Source: SXXZ01 sp041177965
Lineage (GTDB): Bacteria; Verrucomicrobiota; Verrucomicrobiia; Limisphaerales; UBA9464
Reading direction: 5' to 3'
DNA: 64,000 bases
NCBI GenBank assembly: GCA_041177965.1
Contig: JBEGWF010000080.1
Span: 13,787-77,786 of the forward strand
Shown here: piece by piece, positions 17,165-26,342 of the stretch
How positions within the stretch are numbered: the first letter of the stretch is position 1
Layout of the letters: each line of letters opens with the position of its first letter
The notes under the pieces: generated by a model
Told to the model about the DNA's origin: nothing
Databases searched by the model: none
What the model saw: the letters and a program-made list of their open reading frames with translations, nothing else
Position numbers and translations under genes: made by a program

Positions 17165-19006
17165 TCAAGGGTGGAGATGTTCCTGGAGCAACCGAAGGAC
17201 CTCCTCCGCGCACCGGGGATGATTCTGCCCGCTGTGGTCCGAGGGGATCACCGTCTCCGGAACCCCGTCGAGGTGACTGCTGGAATACGGTACGACCCCG
17301 TCGCTGGAGTGCTCCGGATCGTCGCAACCTTCCAGGCATCCGATGATGCTCGAAACGCGGACCCTCGGATCCATCGGCAAGTCCTGGAGCAGGCGGACGG
17401 TCTCGCTGCCGGGACTCAGCGAGTCGATGCTGCTGCCCGGGGCGATGCGTCCACGAAGCGTGAGGGCGTCGCGGTTGAAGGTGACGAGATCGGAGGTGAC
17501 CTCCAGAGCGGTGATCGGAAGGCGGGCCAGGTAGCGGGCGACCCGCCCGGGCCAGTCGGTGGCCATCGGGCTCCCGCCGTGCGGCACGCAGATGAAGATG
17601 ACCCGCTCCACGTGCGGGTTGGGCTCGAAGAAGAACATGTCCCGGAGCATCCGCCGCTGGGGCTCCGCCAGGCTGAGCTCGTCGATGGAGCGCGTGAAGT
17701 ACCGCCTGTACAGACCCGGGCCGCCCCGGACGACCTGCATCCTCGAGAGCAGACCGCCCATGCTGTGCCCCACCAGGACCATGCGATGCAGATTGGTGTG
17801 CACCCCTTCCGGATCCATGCGCCGCCGCCACTCGGCCAGGCTCTGTCGCAACCGCGTGGAGGACCACTGCACCGGCGTGCTGCTGGGGTATTGGAAGGCG
17901 AGGAACTGGTACCGCTGGCGGATCTCCGGATCGGCCAGGAGCGCCGCATGCAGGTGACGCCAGGTGTTGGGCTCGCTCAGAAGGCCGTGGACGAACACCA
18001 CGGGGATCTTGTCGGTCACCGGGGTCTCCAACGGATGGAGCCCGGTGTCATCGGAGAAACGATCGCCCCGGAAGAAGCCCAGCAGACCCAGGCTCAACAG
18101 GTTCTTCTGGTCCAATTCGCGGGTACGCACGGCGAACGGGGTCACGAAATCACCGGCCAATCCCCGTGCCCGACCGCCGGACTCGACCGTCTCGGTCCGT
18201 TTCCGGTCGTGGACCCGGAAGACGATGCTCCGGATCGGGGCCTCCGGACCGAACTCCGCGGTGAGGGTCAGGGACTGCCAGCTTCCCTCGGGCAACCCGG
18301 GCCCGTCACCGCTCCCGGAAGGTCCCCCGTTTCGGGACACCTTGCCCACGCAGGCGGCGCCAAGTCCCGGAATGGATGGGATGGCGGGGCCTTGGTGGAC
18401 CCGGTACCGGTCCACCGGCACGACGCGGCGCCACGGGCCCGCACCCGGGGTGGTGTGCGGCCCGGGCTCACGGACCCACTGGTAGCGACGAAGCGGTCCC
18501 TGCAACCGGGTCGGAGCCGGCCATCGGGAATCCCACAGGCCCTGCCCGTGCCGATCGAGCAGTCGCGACAAGGCGAACCGGCTCGCCCGATCGGCGAAAC
18601 CGCCATGGGTGTCCCCGTGGGAATCCTTGAGACCGGCCGACAGTTCCGCGGCGCACAGGTAAAGCCCGTCGCATTCCTGGAGACGGTCTCCGCGGAGTTG
18701 CCGCTCGATGGCCGCGGCCAGCGCGGTCTCGACCATCGCCCGACGTACCCGAGGATCGGCGGCATCGGGCTCCAGGGCGGCCAACGCGGACGTCGGCGAG
18801 GACCTCCAGGCGACTCCCCAATCATGGGCATCGAGGATCGCCTGGGTGTCCCGACCGATCTCCCCCGGATCCCATCCCGCGGAGGCATCCGTCCGGAGCG
18901 GATCGACCGACACCGCCGAGAAGGGCGTGGCACATCCGCCGATCAGGAGGACGAGCAACCCGATCCATACCGGAGTCCATCGGAGGAGGGCGGGAGTCGA
19001 TGCCAT
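17165..19006 (-). CDS. Alpha/beta-hydrolase lipoprotein (lipase-like)
   Basis: A 613-residue exported hydrolase. The N terminus has a hydrophobic segment and lipobox LLIGGC, predicting an outer-membrane or inner-membrane lipoprotein. The C-terminal half (from about residue 300) is an alpha/beta-hydrolase: VVFVHGLLSEPNTW holds the oxyanion-hole loop and LVGHSMGGLLSRM the nucleophile serine. A later conserved DGVVPYSSSHLDG carries a likely catalytic Asp, and an HSGQNHP segment a likely His. The 300-residue N-terminal half is not recognised. The substrate is unknown; esterase/lipase or depolymerase activity fits. It starts 11 bases after dinB stops, so it is in the same unit. Confidence 0.85.
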   Translation of the reverse strand: MASTPALLRWTPVWIGLLVLLIGGCATPFSAVSVDPLRTDASAGWDPGEIGRDTQAILDAHDWGVAWRSSPTSALAALEPDAADPRVRRAMVETALAAAIERQLRGDRLQECDGLYLCAAELSAGLKDSHGDTHGGFADRASRFALSRLLDRHGQGLWDSRWPAPTRLQGPLRRYQWVREPGPHTTPGAGPWRRVVPVDRYRVHQGPAIPSIPGLGAACVGKVSRNGGPSGSGDGPGLPEGSWQSLTLTAEFGPEAPIRSIVFRVHDRKRTETVESGGRARGLAGDFVTPFAVRTRELDQKNLLSLGLLGFFRGDRFSDDTGLHPLETPVTDKIPVVFVHGLLSEPNTWRHLHAALLADPEIRQRYQFLAFQYPSSTPVQWSSTRLRQSLAEWRRRMDPEGVHTNLHRMVLVGHSMGGLLSRMQVVRGGPGLYRRYFTRSIDELSLAEPQRRMLRDMFFFEPNPHVERVIFICVPHGGSPMATDWPGRVARYLARLPITALEVTSDLVTFNRDALTLRGRIAPGSSIDSLSPGSETVRLLQDLPMDPRVRVSSIIGCLEGCDDPEHSSDGVVPYSSSHLDGVPETVIPSDHSGQNHPRCAEEVLRLLQEHLHP

Positions 19007-19016
19007 GTCGCCCTGT

Positions 19017-20141
19017 CTAGCCCGCGTCGACCGCGGAATTCAAGCGACGCGTCGGCGATCCCCACTCGAAGACCAGTTGATGTCCGCGGGTCTCCACCAA
19101 TCCCGCGACACCCAGTCCTAGCAATCGGAGCGGGCGGTGCACCAGCCCATGCCTCGCCAGCAACCAGCAACCCAGCCGATACAGGTCCCGTGCGTCGGAC
19201 ACGGGTTCATCGAAGGAGCACTGGCGCGTCGTGGTCGAGAAATCACCGTAGCGGACCTTCACCTGCACCGTCTGGGCGGCAATCCCATGCCGCTGCAGCT
19301 TGCCCGACAATTCCGTGGCCTGCTCCCGCAGGATGCCGCGGAGGGTGGGGCGGTCTTCCGTGTCCTCCGAGAAGGTGTTCTCGCTGCTGATGCTCTTGAC
19401 GGTGTCGTCCTGGGAGAGCGGACGTTCATCGATGCCCATCGCGAACGACTTCAGGACGGGCCCCCAGGCCCCCACCAGAGCCTTGAGGTCGCCGGGGTGA
19501 TCCTGGAGGTCGCCGACCGTGCGGATGCCCGCCTTGAGGAGCACCTCCTCGGTCACCCGCCCCACCCCGTGCAGGGTCCGGGCAGGCAGCGGGCGAAGGA
19601 ATGCCGCCCGGTCACGGTCCGGGATGAGCAGCAGTCCGTCGGGCTTGCCCCAGTCGCTGGCCACCTTGGCCATGAGCTTGTTGGAGGCGATGCCGATGCT
19701 GGCGGTCAGCCGGCGCTCGGCACGGATCCGCGCCTTGAGCCCACGGGCCCAGCGGACGGCCGCCACCAGCGCCTCTTCGGGATCGTCGCTCCGGTTCAGG
19801 ACGGAGGCGTCGAGATAGGCCTCGTCGACGGACACCTGCTCGACCTCGACGCCGGACTCGGCCACCAGGGCGAAGATCGCCCGGGATTCCTCGCGATAGC
19901 GATCCATGCGCGGGGAGAGGAACACCCCCTCGGGACACAATCGACCCGCGGTGCGGCTGGGCATGGCCGAACGGACCCCGAAGCGGCGCGCCTCATAACT
20001 GGCGGCGCAGACCACACCCCGCGAGGCCGGGGATCCTCCGACGATGACGGGCAGGCCCCGCAACTCGGGGCGGTCGCGCTGTTCCACCGCCGCGAAGAAG
20101 GCGTCCATGTCCAGATGCAGGATGACCCGGGGTGTCCCCAT
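19017..20141 (-). CDS. dinB: DNA polymerase IV (Y-family)
   Basis: A 374-residue translesion DNA polymerase. All Y-family catalytic blocks are present: LHLDMDAFFAAVEQRD (first catalytic Asp), YEARRFGVRSAMPS, and VSVDEAYLD with the second carboxylate pair. A SIGIASNKLMAKVASD block, a helix-hairpin-helix GVGRVTEEVLLKAGI and a little-finger domain follow. The length is usual. No beta-clamp-binding QLxLF-type motif is obvious at the very end. It lies between a TPR protein and the lipase gene; no LexA box was found. Confidence 0.94.
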   Translation of the reverse strand: MGTPRVILHLDMDAFFAAVEQRDRPELRGLPVIVGGSPASRGVVCAASYEARRFGVRSAMPSRTAGRLCPEGVFLSPRMDRYREESRAIFALVAESGVEVEQVSVDEAYLDASVLNRSDDPEEALVAAVRWARGLKARIRAERRLTASIGIASNKLMAKVASDWGKPDGLLLIPDRDRAAFLRPLPARTLHGVGRVTEEVLLKAGIRTVGDLQDHPGDLKALVGAWGPVLKSFAMGIDERPLSQDDTVKSISSENTFSEDTEDRPTLRGILREQATELSGKLQRHGIAAQTVQVKVRYGDFSTTTRQCSFDEPVSDARDLYRLGCWLLARHGLVHRPLRLLGLGVAGLVETRGHQLVFEWGSPTRRLNSAVDAG

Positions 20142-20168
20142 GCTCCGGTGGCGCGCGCCGATGGCGGT

Positions 20169-21023
20169 TCAGCGCTTCTTCGAGCTGAAGCCCTTCGGAA
20201 GGTTGGGATCGCCGGCTTCGGGCTCCGGCTCCGGTGAGGGCGCCGGTCGGGGAGTGGCCGCCTCCTCGGGCACTCCCAGTCGGGATCTCGCCTTCTTGGC
20301 GGCACCCGTCTCGGGATAATCGCTGATGATGCGCTCGAGCCAGGCGATGGCCTTCTCGGGCTGGTTCATCTTGCCCGAGTAGAGATTGGCCAGATGGATC
20401 GCCGTCCAACCCCATTTCTCACGGCTCAGGCGCTTGGTGAGCACCTCCTCGAGCTCGAGCGAAGCCGCGACGTAGTTGTGAAGGTCCTTCTCGTAGATCT
20501 CCGCGATGCGGATGGCCGCGTACTGCTCGGACGGATTCTTGTCGAGGTACTCGCGCATCATGCGCACGGCCTCGAGCGGATTGCCGTTGGCCCACTCGGC
20601 CTCGGCCGCCTCGTACTCGGCATCGGTGGTGGAGGGGGCGTTCTCGGAGAGCAGGACATCGCCGGTCTTCCGGGAGAACCAGCGGGAGATCTCCCAAGCC
20701 AGCAGACCCGCCAGTCCCAGGAGCGAGGCGACGAAACCGCCCATCCACGGGAACGCCCGCCCTTTCGACGGGGTCGCGGCCGGGGCCGGTCGGGAGGCGG
20801 GGGCGTTGGTGGCGATCGCGGCGGCAGGGACGCCGTTGGTGCCTGCGGCCGTTTCGACCCTGTTGGTCGCGGGATCCGCGACCGGCTCCGGGGTGCTCTC
20901 GGTCGACTCCAGGCCCGCACGTCGGACCTCCGATGCGGCATACTCCGAGCGGAAACGCTGGAGGCAGAGGGAGGCGATCAGGAACAGTGCGATTGCTGCG
21001 AATCCCTTGATCCAGGTGCTCAT
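20169..21023 (-). CDS. Membrane-anchored TPR protein
   Basis: A 284-residue protein starting at MSTWIKGFAAIALFLIASL (21023). That start leaves the first hydrophobic helix at the N terminus; the upstream in-frame ATG would add 50 Arg/Pro-rich residues. A Pro/Ala/Thr-rich linker and a second hydrophobic segment (FVASLLGLAGLLAWEI) follow. The C-terminal half has tetratricopeptide-like helix pairs: AEAEWANGNPLEAVRMMREY, IAEIYEKDLHNYVAASLELE and LANLYSGKMNQPEKAIAWLE. It is probably an inner-membrane scaffold protein. It ends 28 bases before dinB. Confidence 0.75.
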   Translation of the reverse strand: MSTWIKGFAAIALFLIASLCLQRFRSEYAASEVRRAGLESTESTPEPVADPATNRVETAAGTNGVPAAAIATNAPASRPAPAATPSKGRAFPWMGGFVASLLGLAGLLAWEISRWFSRKTGDVLLSENAPSTTDAEYEAAEAEWANGNPLEAVRMMREYLDKNPSEQYAAIRIAEIYEKDLHNYVAASLELEEVLTKRLSREKWGWTAIHLANLYSGKMNQPEKAIAWLERIISDYPETGAAKKARSRLGVPEEAATPRPAPSPEPEPEAGDPNLPKGFSSKKR

Positions 21024-21154
21024 CGTTCGGGCCGTGGTACCGCCCCACCGAGGATTCGAAAAGCGGAAACCGACCCGCATGCCCCGCGTCGATGGCCGCC
21101 TGCGCTTCCCGCTTGAATCCTTCCACCGCTTCGGGGCCTGCTGGGCGGACATCC

Positions 21155-21877
21155 ATGGAATGGTTCGAGACACCCCACCCCGGTTCCCCGGCGCATCCGC
21201 TCGCCTGGGACGAGGCGTTCCTGGAACGCGCCGAGTCCGGTGAAGGTGGGGAGGCGCTGTGGTTCTGGGAGGCCCCGTCGCCCTGCGTCGTGCTCGGCTA
21301 CGGCCAGCAGTCCGCGATCGAGGCCGATCTGGACGCCTGCGGGAACGAGGGGGTGCCGGTGCTTCGTCGATGCAGCGGAGGGGGCGCCGTCGTCCAGGGA
21401 CCCGGGTGCTGGAACTACGGGCTCGTCCTGCGCATCCCCGATTCCGGACCGCTGGCCACGATCACCGGCGCCAACGAGTGGATCATGCACCGGAACCGCG
21501 CCCTGCTGCAGGGCTTGCTGGACGAACCCGTCACCGTGGAGGGGCACACCGACCTCGCGGTGGGCGGGAGGAAATGCTCGGGCAACGCCCAGCGCCGGAA
21601 GCGAACCCACCTGCTCTTCCACGGAACCGTCCTGCATGGATTTCCGCTGGAGCTGATCCCCCGGTTCCTCAGGTTCCCGTCGGCCCAACCGGACTATCGC
21701 CACGATCGGGATCACCTGGAGTTCGTCAGGAACGTCCCGACCAGTCCCGGGGCGTTGCGCGAGGCGTGGATCCGAGGCTGGGGCGCCGAACCGGCGCGAT
21801 CGGCATTCCCCGTCGAACGGACGGAGGGGGCGTTGCTGGCCCGTTATGGGGATCCGGACTGGCACCGCCGACGCTGA
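21155..21877 (+). CDS. lplA: Lipoate-protein ligase A family protein
   Basis: A 240-residue member of the BPL/LplA/LipB superfamily. The lipoyl-binding block RRCSGGGAVVQGPGCWNYGL and the catalytic-lysine block LAVGGRKCSGNAQRRKRTH are both intact. It activates lipoate (or takes lipoyl groups) and attaches it to lysines of E2 or H proteins. It is shorter than E. coli LplA (338 residues) and lacks the C-terminal accessory domain, as in many bacteria and in LipM/LplA1-type enzymes. Two potential acceptors lie in this window: a GcvH-like protein at 50834 and gcvH at 63856. The start at 21155 was chosen because the next in-frame start upstream reads into antisense of the TPR gene. Confidence 0.88.
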   Translation: MEWFETPHPGSPAHPLAWDEAFLERAESGEGGEALWFWEAPSPCVVLGYGQQSAIEADLDACGNEGVPVLRRCSGGGAVVQGPGCWNYGLVLRIPDSGPLATITGANEWIMHRNRALLQGLLDEPVTVEGHTDLAVGGRKCSGNAQRRKRTHLLFHGTVLHGFPLELIPRFLRFPSAQPDYRHDRDHLEFVRNVPTSPGALREAWIRGWGAEPARSAFPVERTEGALLARYGDPDWHRRR

Positions 21878-21899
21878 TGCAGGGCCCGGAGGCACGGGA

Positions 21900-22100
21900 T
21901 CATCCACCGGCGACGATGCGGACGATCTCGAGGCGGTCGCCGGGATGGAGCGGGCGTCCGGAGAACTCCGAGGGGGCGACCGCCTCGCCGTTGTGTTCCA
22001 CCACCACGCTCCGCGGCGGCAATCCACGACTCCTCAGGAATTCCTCGATCGTGCACGGAAACTCGGCGGGCACGGTCTCCCCATTGGCGATCACCGACAT
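21900..22100 (-). CDS. thiS: Sulfur carrier protein ThiS
   Basis: A 66-residue beta-grasp protein ending in the required Gly-Gly (IVRIVAGG). It starts MSVIANGETVP and contains the VVVEHNGEAV strand typical of ThiS. It delivers sulfur for thiazole synthesis in thiamine formation after C-terminal adenylation and thiocarboxylation. Its usual partners thiG, thiF and thiH are not adjacent; the neighbours are a convergent lipoate ligase and divergent purC. Confidence 0.9.
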   Translation of the reverse strand: MSVIANGETVPAEFPCTIEEFLRSRGLPPRSVVVEHNGEAVAPSEFSGRPLHPGDRLEIVRIVAGG

Positions 22101-22274
22101 GCGGGCCAGCCTGCCGCTCCACCGGCGGAAGTAAAGCCCCCCGCCTCACGGTGCCAGGGGGGGCGGCCAACGGCGGCGCGGCTTCACCGAAGAGGACCGG
22201 GAGACCGTCCGGGGACGGGCTTTGATCGCAGGATTTTACTTCGGGCTTCCGGGTCGAGGCCCTAGCCTGCGGGC

Positions 22275-23165
22275 GTGTCGCAGGATCCGATCCTCTCCCT
22301 CGAACTGCCCGGGATCACCAAGGTGAAATCCGGCAAGGTTCGCGAAGTCTTCGATCTCGGGGACTCGCTGCTCTTCGTCGCCACCGACCGCATCTCCGCC
22401 TTCGATTGTGTCATGCCCAACGGCATCCCGCGGAAGGGCGAGATCCTCACCCGGATCTCCCACTTCTGGTTCGACCAGACCGAATCGTGGCTGCCCAACC
22501 ACCGGTTGCTGAAGGCCGGCGATCCCCTGCCCGAGCGACTGAGACCCTTCGCCTCCGTGCTCGAGGGGCGGAGCATGATCGTGCGGAAGACCCGACCGCT
22601 GCCCATCGAGTGCGTGGTCCGAGGCTACCTGTCCGGATCGGGATGGAAGGAATACCGGAAGTCGGGAAGCGTCTGCGGCATCGCCCTCCCGGCGGGTCTC
22701 CGGGAATCCTCGGAGCTCCCGGAGCCGATCTTCACGCCGGCGACCAAGGCCGAATCGGGGCACGACGAGAACATCTCGTTCGAGCAGGCCGTCCAGTGCA
22801 CCGGCCGCGAGGTCGCCGAGAAGGCCCGCGACCTGAGCCTCCGGCTCTACCGCTTCGCCCGCGATCTCGCCCGTTCCCGCGGCATCATCATCGCCGACAC
22901 CAAGTTCGAGTTCGGCCTGGTCGACGGCGAATTGATCCTCATCGACGAGGTGCTCACCCCGGATTCCTCCCGGTTCTGGCCGGCGTCGGAGTACGCCCCG
23001 GGCCGGGGCCAACCCAGCTTCGACAAACAGTTCGTGCGCGACCACCTCGAGACCCTCGACTGGGACAAGACCCCCCCGGCCCCGGCGCTGCCACCGGAGA
23101 TCGTGGCCAAGACCCAGGCCAAATACATGGAGGCCTACCGCCTGTTGACGGGTTCGGCGCTCTGA
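22275..23165 (+). CDS. purC: Phosphoribosylaminoimidazole-succinocarboxamide synthase (SAICAR synthase)
   Basis: A 296-residue enzyme of purine synthesis that joins CAIR and aspartate with ATP. The conserved ATP-binding opening KVKSGKVREVFDLGD and ATDRISAFDCVMPNGIPRKG are present, as are ECVVRGYLSGSGWKEY and the IIADTKFEFGL / EVLTPDSSRFWP blocks. The length fits the eukaryote-like or long bacterial type rather than the 237-residue E. coli form. The start is a GTG, which places the first conserved block at the correct distance. It is the first gene of a plus-strand run with ribH, lspA and miaA; the promoter lies in the 175-base gap shared with thiS. Confidence 0.95.
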   Translation: MSQDPILSLELPGITKVKSGKVREVFDLGDSLLFVATDRISAFDCVMPNGIPRKGEILTRISHFWFDQTESWLPNHRLLKAGDPLPERLRPFASVLEGRSMIVRKTRPLPIECVVRGYLSGSGWKEYRKSGSVCGIALPAGLRESSELPEPIFTPATKAESGHDENISFEQAVQCTGREVAEKARDLSLRLYRFARDLARSRGIIIADTKFEFGLVDGELILIDEVLTPDSSRFWPASEYAPGRGQPSFDKQFVRDHLETLDWDKTPPAPALPPEIVAKTQAKYMEAYRLLTGSAL

Positions 23166-23186
23166 GAACGAACGGACAGGTTTTCC

Positions 23187-23684
23187 ATGCTCAAGGCATC
23201 CCCCAAGAAAGATCCCCTGCGCACCGACGGCCGCTTCGCGATCGTGTGCTCGAGATACAACGCCGAGTACACCGAACCGATGCTCTCGGCGGCCACGGCG
23301 GTGCTCGAGGCCGCGGGCGCCTCGGCGGTCGAGGTGGTCCGGGTGCCGGGCGCCTTCGAGATCCCGGTGGCGGCCTCGGCCCTGGCTCGGCGCGGCCGAC
23401 CCGCACTCCGGGCCATCCTCTGCCTCGGGGTGATCTGGCAGGGGGAGACCTCGCACGCCGACCAGATCGGCGGGGCCGTCACCCGGGCCCTGATGGACAT
23501 CGGAATCGCGACGGGGGTTCCCTGCATCCATGAGGTGCTGACCGTCGCCAACCGGTCCCAGGCGCGGCGGCGCTGCATCGATCCGGAGACCAACCGGGGC
23601 GTCGAGGCGGCCCATGCCGCGCTGGAGATCTCCGAGGCCCTCGCGGCGGTCCGGTCGCGATCCCCGGGCCGTCGCACCGCCTAG
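23187..23684 (+). CDS. ribH: 6,7-dimethyl-8-ribityllumazine synthase
   Basis: A 165-residue riboflavin-pathway enzyme. The motifs RFAIVCSRYNAEYTE (substrate binding), VVRVPGAFEIPVAASALAR and LGVIWQGETSHADQIGGAVTRAL (with the catalytic His) are present, and the size is right for a lumazine synthase subunit that builds pentamers or 60-mers. It is commonly followed by nusB; here lspA follows instead, after 11 bases. It begins 21 bases after purC and is probably in one operon. Confidence 0.94.
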   Translation: MLKASPKKDPLRTDGRFAIVCSRYNAEYTEPMLSAATAVLEAAGASAVEVVRVPGAFEIPVAASALARRGRPALRAILCLGVIWQGETSHADQIGGAVTRALMDIGIATGVPCIHEVLTVANRSQARRRCIDPETNRGVEAAHAALEISEALAAVRSRSPGRRTA

Positions 23685-23695
23685 ACCAGCCCTCC

Positions 23696-24232
23696 ATGGC
23701 CATGAACCGAGCCCCCCTCCCGCCGGATCGGCTGACCTTGGCCCTCGCCGTGGGCGTCCTCGGCCTGGACCAGTCGACCAAGTGGGTGATCCAGCGCTGG
23801 ATGGAGTTCGGATCGGAAAAGACCCTCCTTGAGGGCTTCTTCAAGCTGGTGCACTGGGGCAACACCGGAGCGGCCTGGAGCATCTTCCGCCATCACAACG
23901 ACTGGCTGGCCGGTTTCTCGGCGATCGCCATGCTCGCGCTGTGGCGATGGCGCCACCACTTCGAGTACCGGGTGCGGGCCGGCCAGGTCGCGCTGGGCCT
24001 CCTCTTCGGGGGCATCGTGGGCAACCTCATCGACCGGGTCGTCCATGAGCACGTGGTCGATTTCCTCCGGTTCTACTGGGTCCGCAGGACCGGCTCCGAG
24101 CTCGGGTTCCCGGCCTTCAACGTCGCCGATTCGGCGATCTGCACCGCCGTCGGCATCCTGATGATCCTTTCATGGCGGGCCGAACCGCCCTCGACCGCCG
24201 GGCGTCCCGTCGGGGGCGGCCCGACCGAATGA
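23696..24232 (+). CDS. lspA: Lipoprotein signal peptidase (signal peptidase II)
   Basis: A 178-residue inner-membrane aspartic protease that cleaves prolipoproteins after lipid attachment. Four hydrophobic segments are visible. The catalytic aspartates sit in GNLIDRVVHEHVVDFL and FPAFNVADSAICTAVG, and the conserved GLDQSTKWVI and NTGAAWSIF blocks are present. It supports the lipobox predictions made for other proteins in this window. Its stop overlaps the miaA start (ATGA). Confidence 0.95.
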   Translation: MAMNRAPLPPDRLTLALAVGVLGLDQSTKWVIQRWMEFGSEKTLLEGFFKLVHWGNTGAAWSIFRHHNDWLAGFSAIAMLALWRWRHHFEYRVRAGQVALGLLFGGIVGNLIDRVVHEHVVDFLRFYWVRRTGSELGFPAFNVADSAICTAVGILMILSWRAEPPSTAGRPVGGGPTE

Positions 24233-25158
24233 GCCCGATCCTCCTCACGGGGCCGACCGCCTCGGGCAAGTCGGCCGTCGCGGTGGAACTGGCCGAGCGG
24301 ATCGGCGGCGAGATCGTGTCGGTCGATTCGATGCAGGTGTACCGTGGACTCGACCTCGGCACCGCGAAACCGACCCCCGAGGAACGGCAGCGGATTCCCC
24401 ACCACCTGGTGGACGTGGTCGGGCTGCGTGAACCCTTCGATGCGGCCCGTTTCGTGCGACTGGCCGGCGCCGCCATCGACGACATCGTGCGGCGGAACCG
24501 GATCCCGATCCTTTGCGGCGGCACCGGCCTGTACTTCAACGCCTGGCTCGGGGGCCTGGGCTCGGCCCCGCCTCCCGACCCTGAACTGCGGGCCAGGCTC
24601 GAGGCCGCCGACACCGCCGAACTGCTCGATGAACTCGCCAGGAAGGACCCGGTGACCCTCGATCAGATCGACATCCGGAACCGTCGCAGGCTGGTCCGGG
24701 CCGTCGAGGTGATCCGCCTGACCGGCAGGCCGTTCTCCGAACAGCGGGCCCGCTGGCCCGAACGGGGATCCGCATCGCTGGCCGGCCGGGCCTTCGGCCT
24801 CGAGCGCGACCGGGCCGATCTGGTGAGGCGCATCCATGAACGCGTCGACCGGATGTTCGAGGCCGGCCTCGTCGCCGAGACCGCGCAACGGCTCGACGAG
24901 GGACTGAGGGAGAACCGCACGGCCCTCCAGGCGATCGGCTATCGTCAGGTGGTGGAACACCTCGAGGGTCTTCGGCCGCTCCGTGCGACGGTCGAGGAGG
25001 TCCAGACCCGGACCCGTCAGTTCGCGCGTCGCCAGAGGACGTGGATGCAGGGACAACTCGACCTCGATTGGCTGGAGGTCGGCGCGACGGAATCGGCAGA
25101 CGCCACCGCGGAGCGGATCGTCACGAGACTCACCTCACCCGCCCCTTCGATCGGGTGA
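24229..25158 (+). CDS. miaA: tRNA dimethylallyltransferase
   Basis: A 309-residue enzyme that adds a dimethylallyl group to A37 of tRNAs reading UNN codons. The P-loop GPTASGKSAVAVELAE, SVDSMQVYRGLDLGTAKP, HHLVDVV, CGGTGLYFNA and the NRRRLVRAVEVI blocks are all present, as is the C-terminal QTRTRQFARRQRTWMQGQ. The start at 24229 overlaps the lspA stop by four bases; the longer in-frame start at 24172 would run deep into lspA. It ends 13 bases from the convergent HlyD-like gene. Confidence 0.94.
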   Translation: MSPILLTGPTASGKSAVAVELAERIGGEIVSVDSMQVYRGLDLGTAKPTPEERQRIPHHLVDVVGLREPFDAARFVRLAGAAIDDIVRRNRIPILCGGTGLYFNAWLGGLGSAPPPDPELRARLEAADTAELLDELARKDPVTLDQIDIRNRRRLVRAVEVIRLTGRPFSEQRARWPERGSASLAGRAFGLERDRADLVRRIHERVDRMFEAGLVAETAQRLDEGLRENRTALQAIGYRQVVEHLEGLRPLRATVEEVQTRTRQFARRQRTWMQGQLDLDWLEVGATESADATAERIVTRLTSPAPSIG

Positions 25159-25160
25159 GG
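25133..25160. terminator. Inverted repeat at the convergent miaA / HlyD-like junction
   Basis: A perfect 9-base stem, CCTCACCCG/CGGGTGAGG, with a 10-base loop, spans the miaA stop and faces the end of the opposite gene. There is no U-run on either strand, so intrinsic termination is only a possibility. Confidence 0.35.
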
Positions 25161-25171
25161 AATCCGCGGCC

Positions 25172-26338
25172 TCAGGGGGTGATCACCCGGAGATCCACCA
25201 CCTCACCCGGCAACAGGGAGACGTTGGCAGGGAGCGAGACGAGGATGGGCAGACCGTTTTCCGACGATGCGCGGCCGTCGCCGCCGGTCGGTGATGAGGA
25301 CGAGCTCCGCGGAAGCAGCGACGGGAAGATCGGTTCGAGCTGGGCCCCCACGCGGATCACCTCGCCCACGCCGATCTCTCGGGTGCGCGCCCGGGACCGC
25401 ACCTCGACCTTCATGCCGGGCCGGGCGTCGACCTGCAGGGGTTGACGCACGAACGCCACCACACGGGAGGGTTTCTCCTGCGATACGGTCAGGATCGGCT
25501 CGCCCGCCTGGACGGTCTCTCCGCTCCATCGGTGGACGACGCTCACCACCCCGTCGAACGGAGCGAGCAGGTCGACCGGCATCAACTGCGCCTCGATCAG
25601 GTCCAGATTGCGGGTCTCGACCTCGATGGCGGCGCTCACCGACGACGACTCCTGGCCCTCGGGCTTGGTCGCTCCCATCTGATGGATCGTCTCGCCGATC
25701 TGGGACACCAACACCTCCAGTTCCTTCACGGCCGCCTCCTCGATCGCGGCATCGCGTCGGGAGATGTCGAGTTCATCCTGGCTGAGGACCGGCAGCGGTT
25801 GGTTCGCCCCCGGATTGCCCACCCCGGACCGCAACTTCTCCAAGCGGGCCAGTTCCAGTTGGCGATAGGCGCTCCGGGCCTTTGCCGAGAGCCAGTCGAC
25901 CCGCTTGGACATCCAGTCGAGTCGCAGACTCTCGAGGTTGACGCGACTGTTCTGCTTCCGGAGGTCCGAGTCGTTCCCCGCCCGGATGAGTCCGATCCTC
26001 GCCCGGCTGAGGGCGATCTGGGCCTCGAGCACCCGGGGTTCGGCGGTGATGACCCGGGCCAGGACCTGGCCCGCGGTCACCCGCTGGAGGGCGTCCACCT
26101 GGATCTGGGCGATGCGGCCGGGCCCCAGACTGGAGACGATGCCGCGGACCGATTCGGCCTCGCCCACCAGGGTGGCCGGACCGACATAACCTCGCCACAA
26201 CCACAACGTCGCGACGAGCACCGCCGCGAATGCGACGTAGGGCACGACCTGTATCCGGAATTCCCGGAACAGGGTGCCTGGAGGGGTAGGAATCGGCGGC
26301 AAACCGCCTCCCTGCCCTGGGGTTGGTTGGTTTGGCAT
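25172..26338 (-). CDS. HlyD-like periplasmic adaptor (membrane fusion protein)
   Basis: A 388-residue membrane fusion protein. There is one transmembrane helix near residues 30-50 after a Pro-rich cytoplasmic tail. A split lipoyl/barrel-sandwich domain follows, with halves around IVSSLGPGRIAQIQVDALQRVTAG (split across residues 66-90) and LLAPFDGVVSVVHRWSGETV. Between them lies a long alpha-hairpin of about 130 residues, and a C-terminal beta-barrel completes the protein. Such adaptors link an inner-membrane pump to an outer-membrane channel, but neither is adjacent. It follows the VTC and DUF4956 genes on the same strand, 4 bases after DUF4956 stops, so the three are probably one operon. A role in exporting or sensing a product of that operon is inference. 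Confidence 0.82.
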   Translation of the reverse strand: MPNQPTPGQGGGLPPIPTPPGTLFREFRIQVVPYVAFAAVLVATLWLWRGYVGPATLVGEAESVRGIVSSLGPGRIAQIQVDALQRVTAGQVLARVITAEPRVLEAQIALSRARIGLIRAGNDSDLRKQNSRVNLESLRLDWMSKRVDWLSAKARSAYRQLELARLEKLRSGVGNPGANQPLPVLSQDELDISRRDAAIEEAAVKELEVLVSQIGETIHQMGATKPEGQESSSVSAAIEVETRNLDLIEAQLMPVDLLAPFDGVVSVVHRWSGETVQAGEPILTVSQEKPSRVVAFVRQPLQVDARPGMKVEVRSRARTREIGVGEVIRVGAQLEPIFPSLLPRSSSSSPTGGDGRASSENGLPILVSLPANVSLLPGEVVDLRVITP

Positions 26339-26342
26339 GCGA

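Noticed and set aside
17171..19390. A 739-codon open frame on the plus strand antisense to the lipase and dinB genes
   Set aside because: GC-rich codon bias keeps antisense frames open. The translation has no recognisable domain, while both minus-strand genes have clear motifs.
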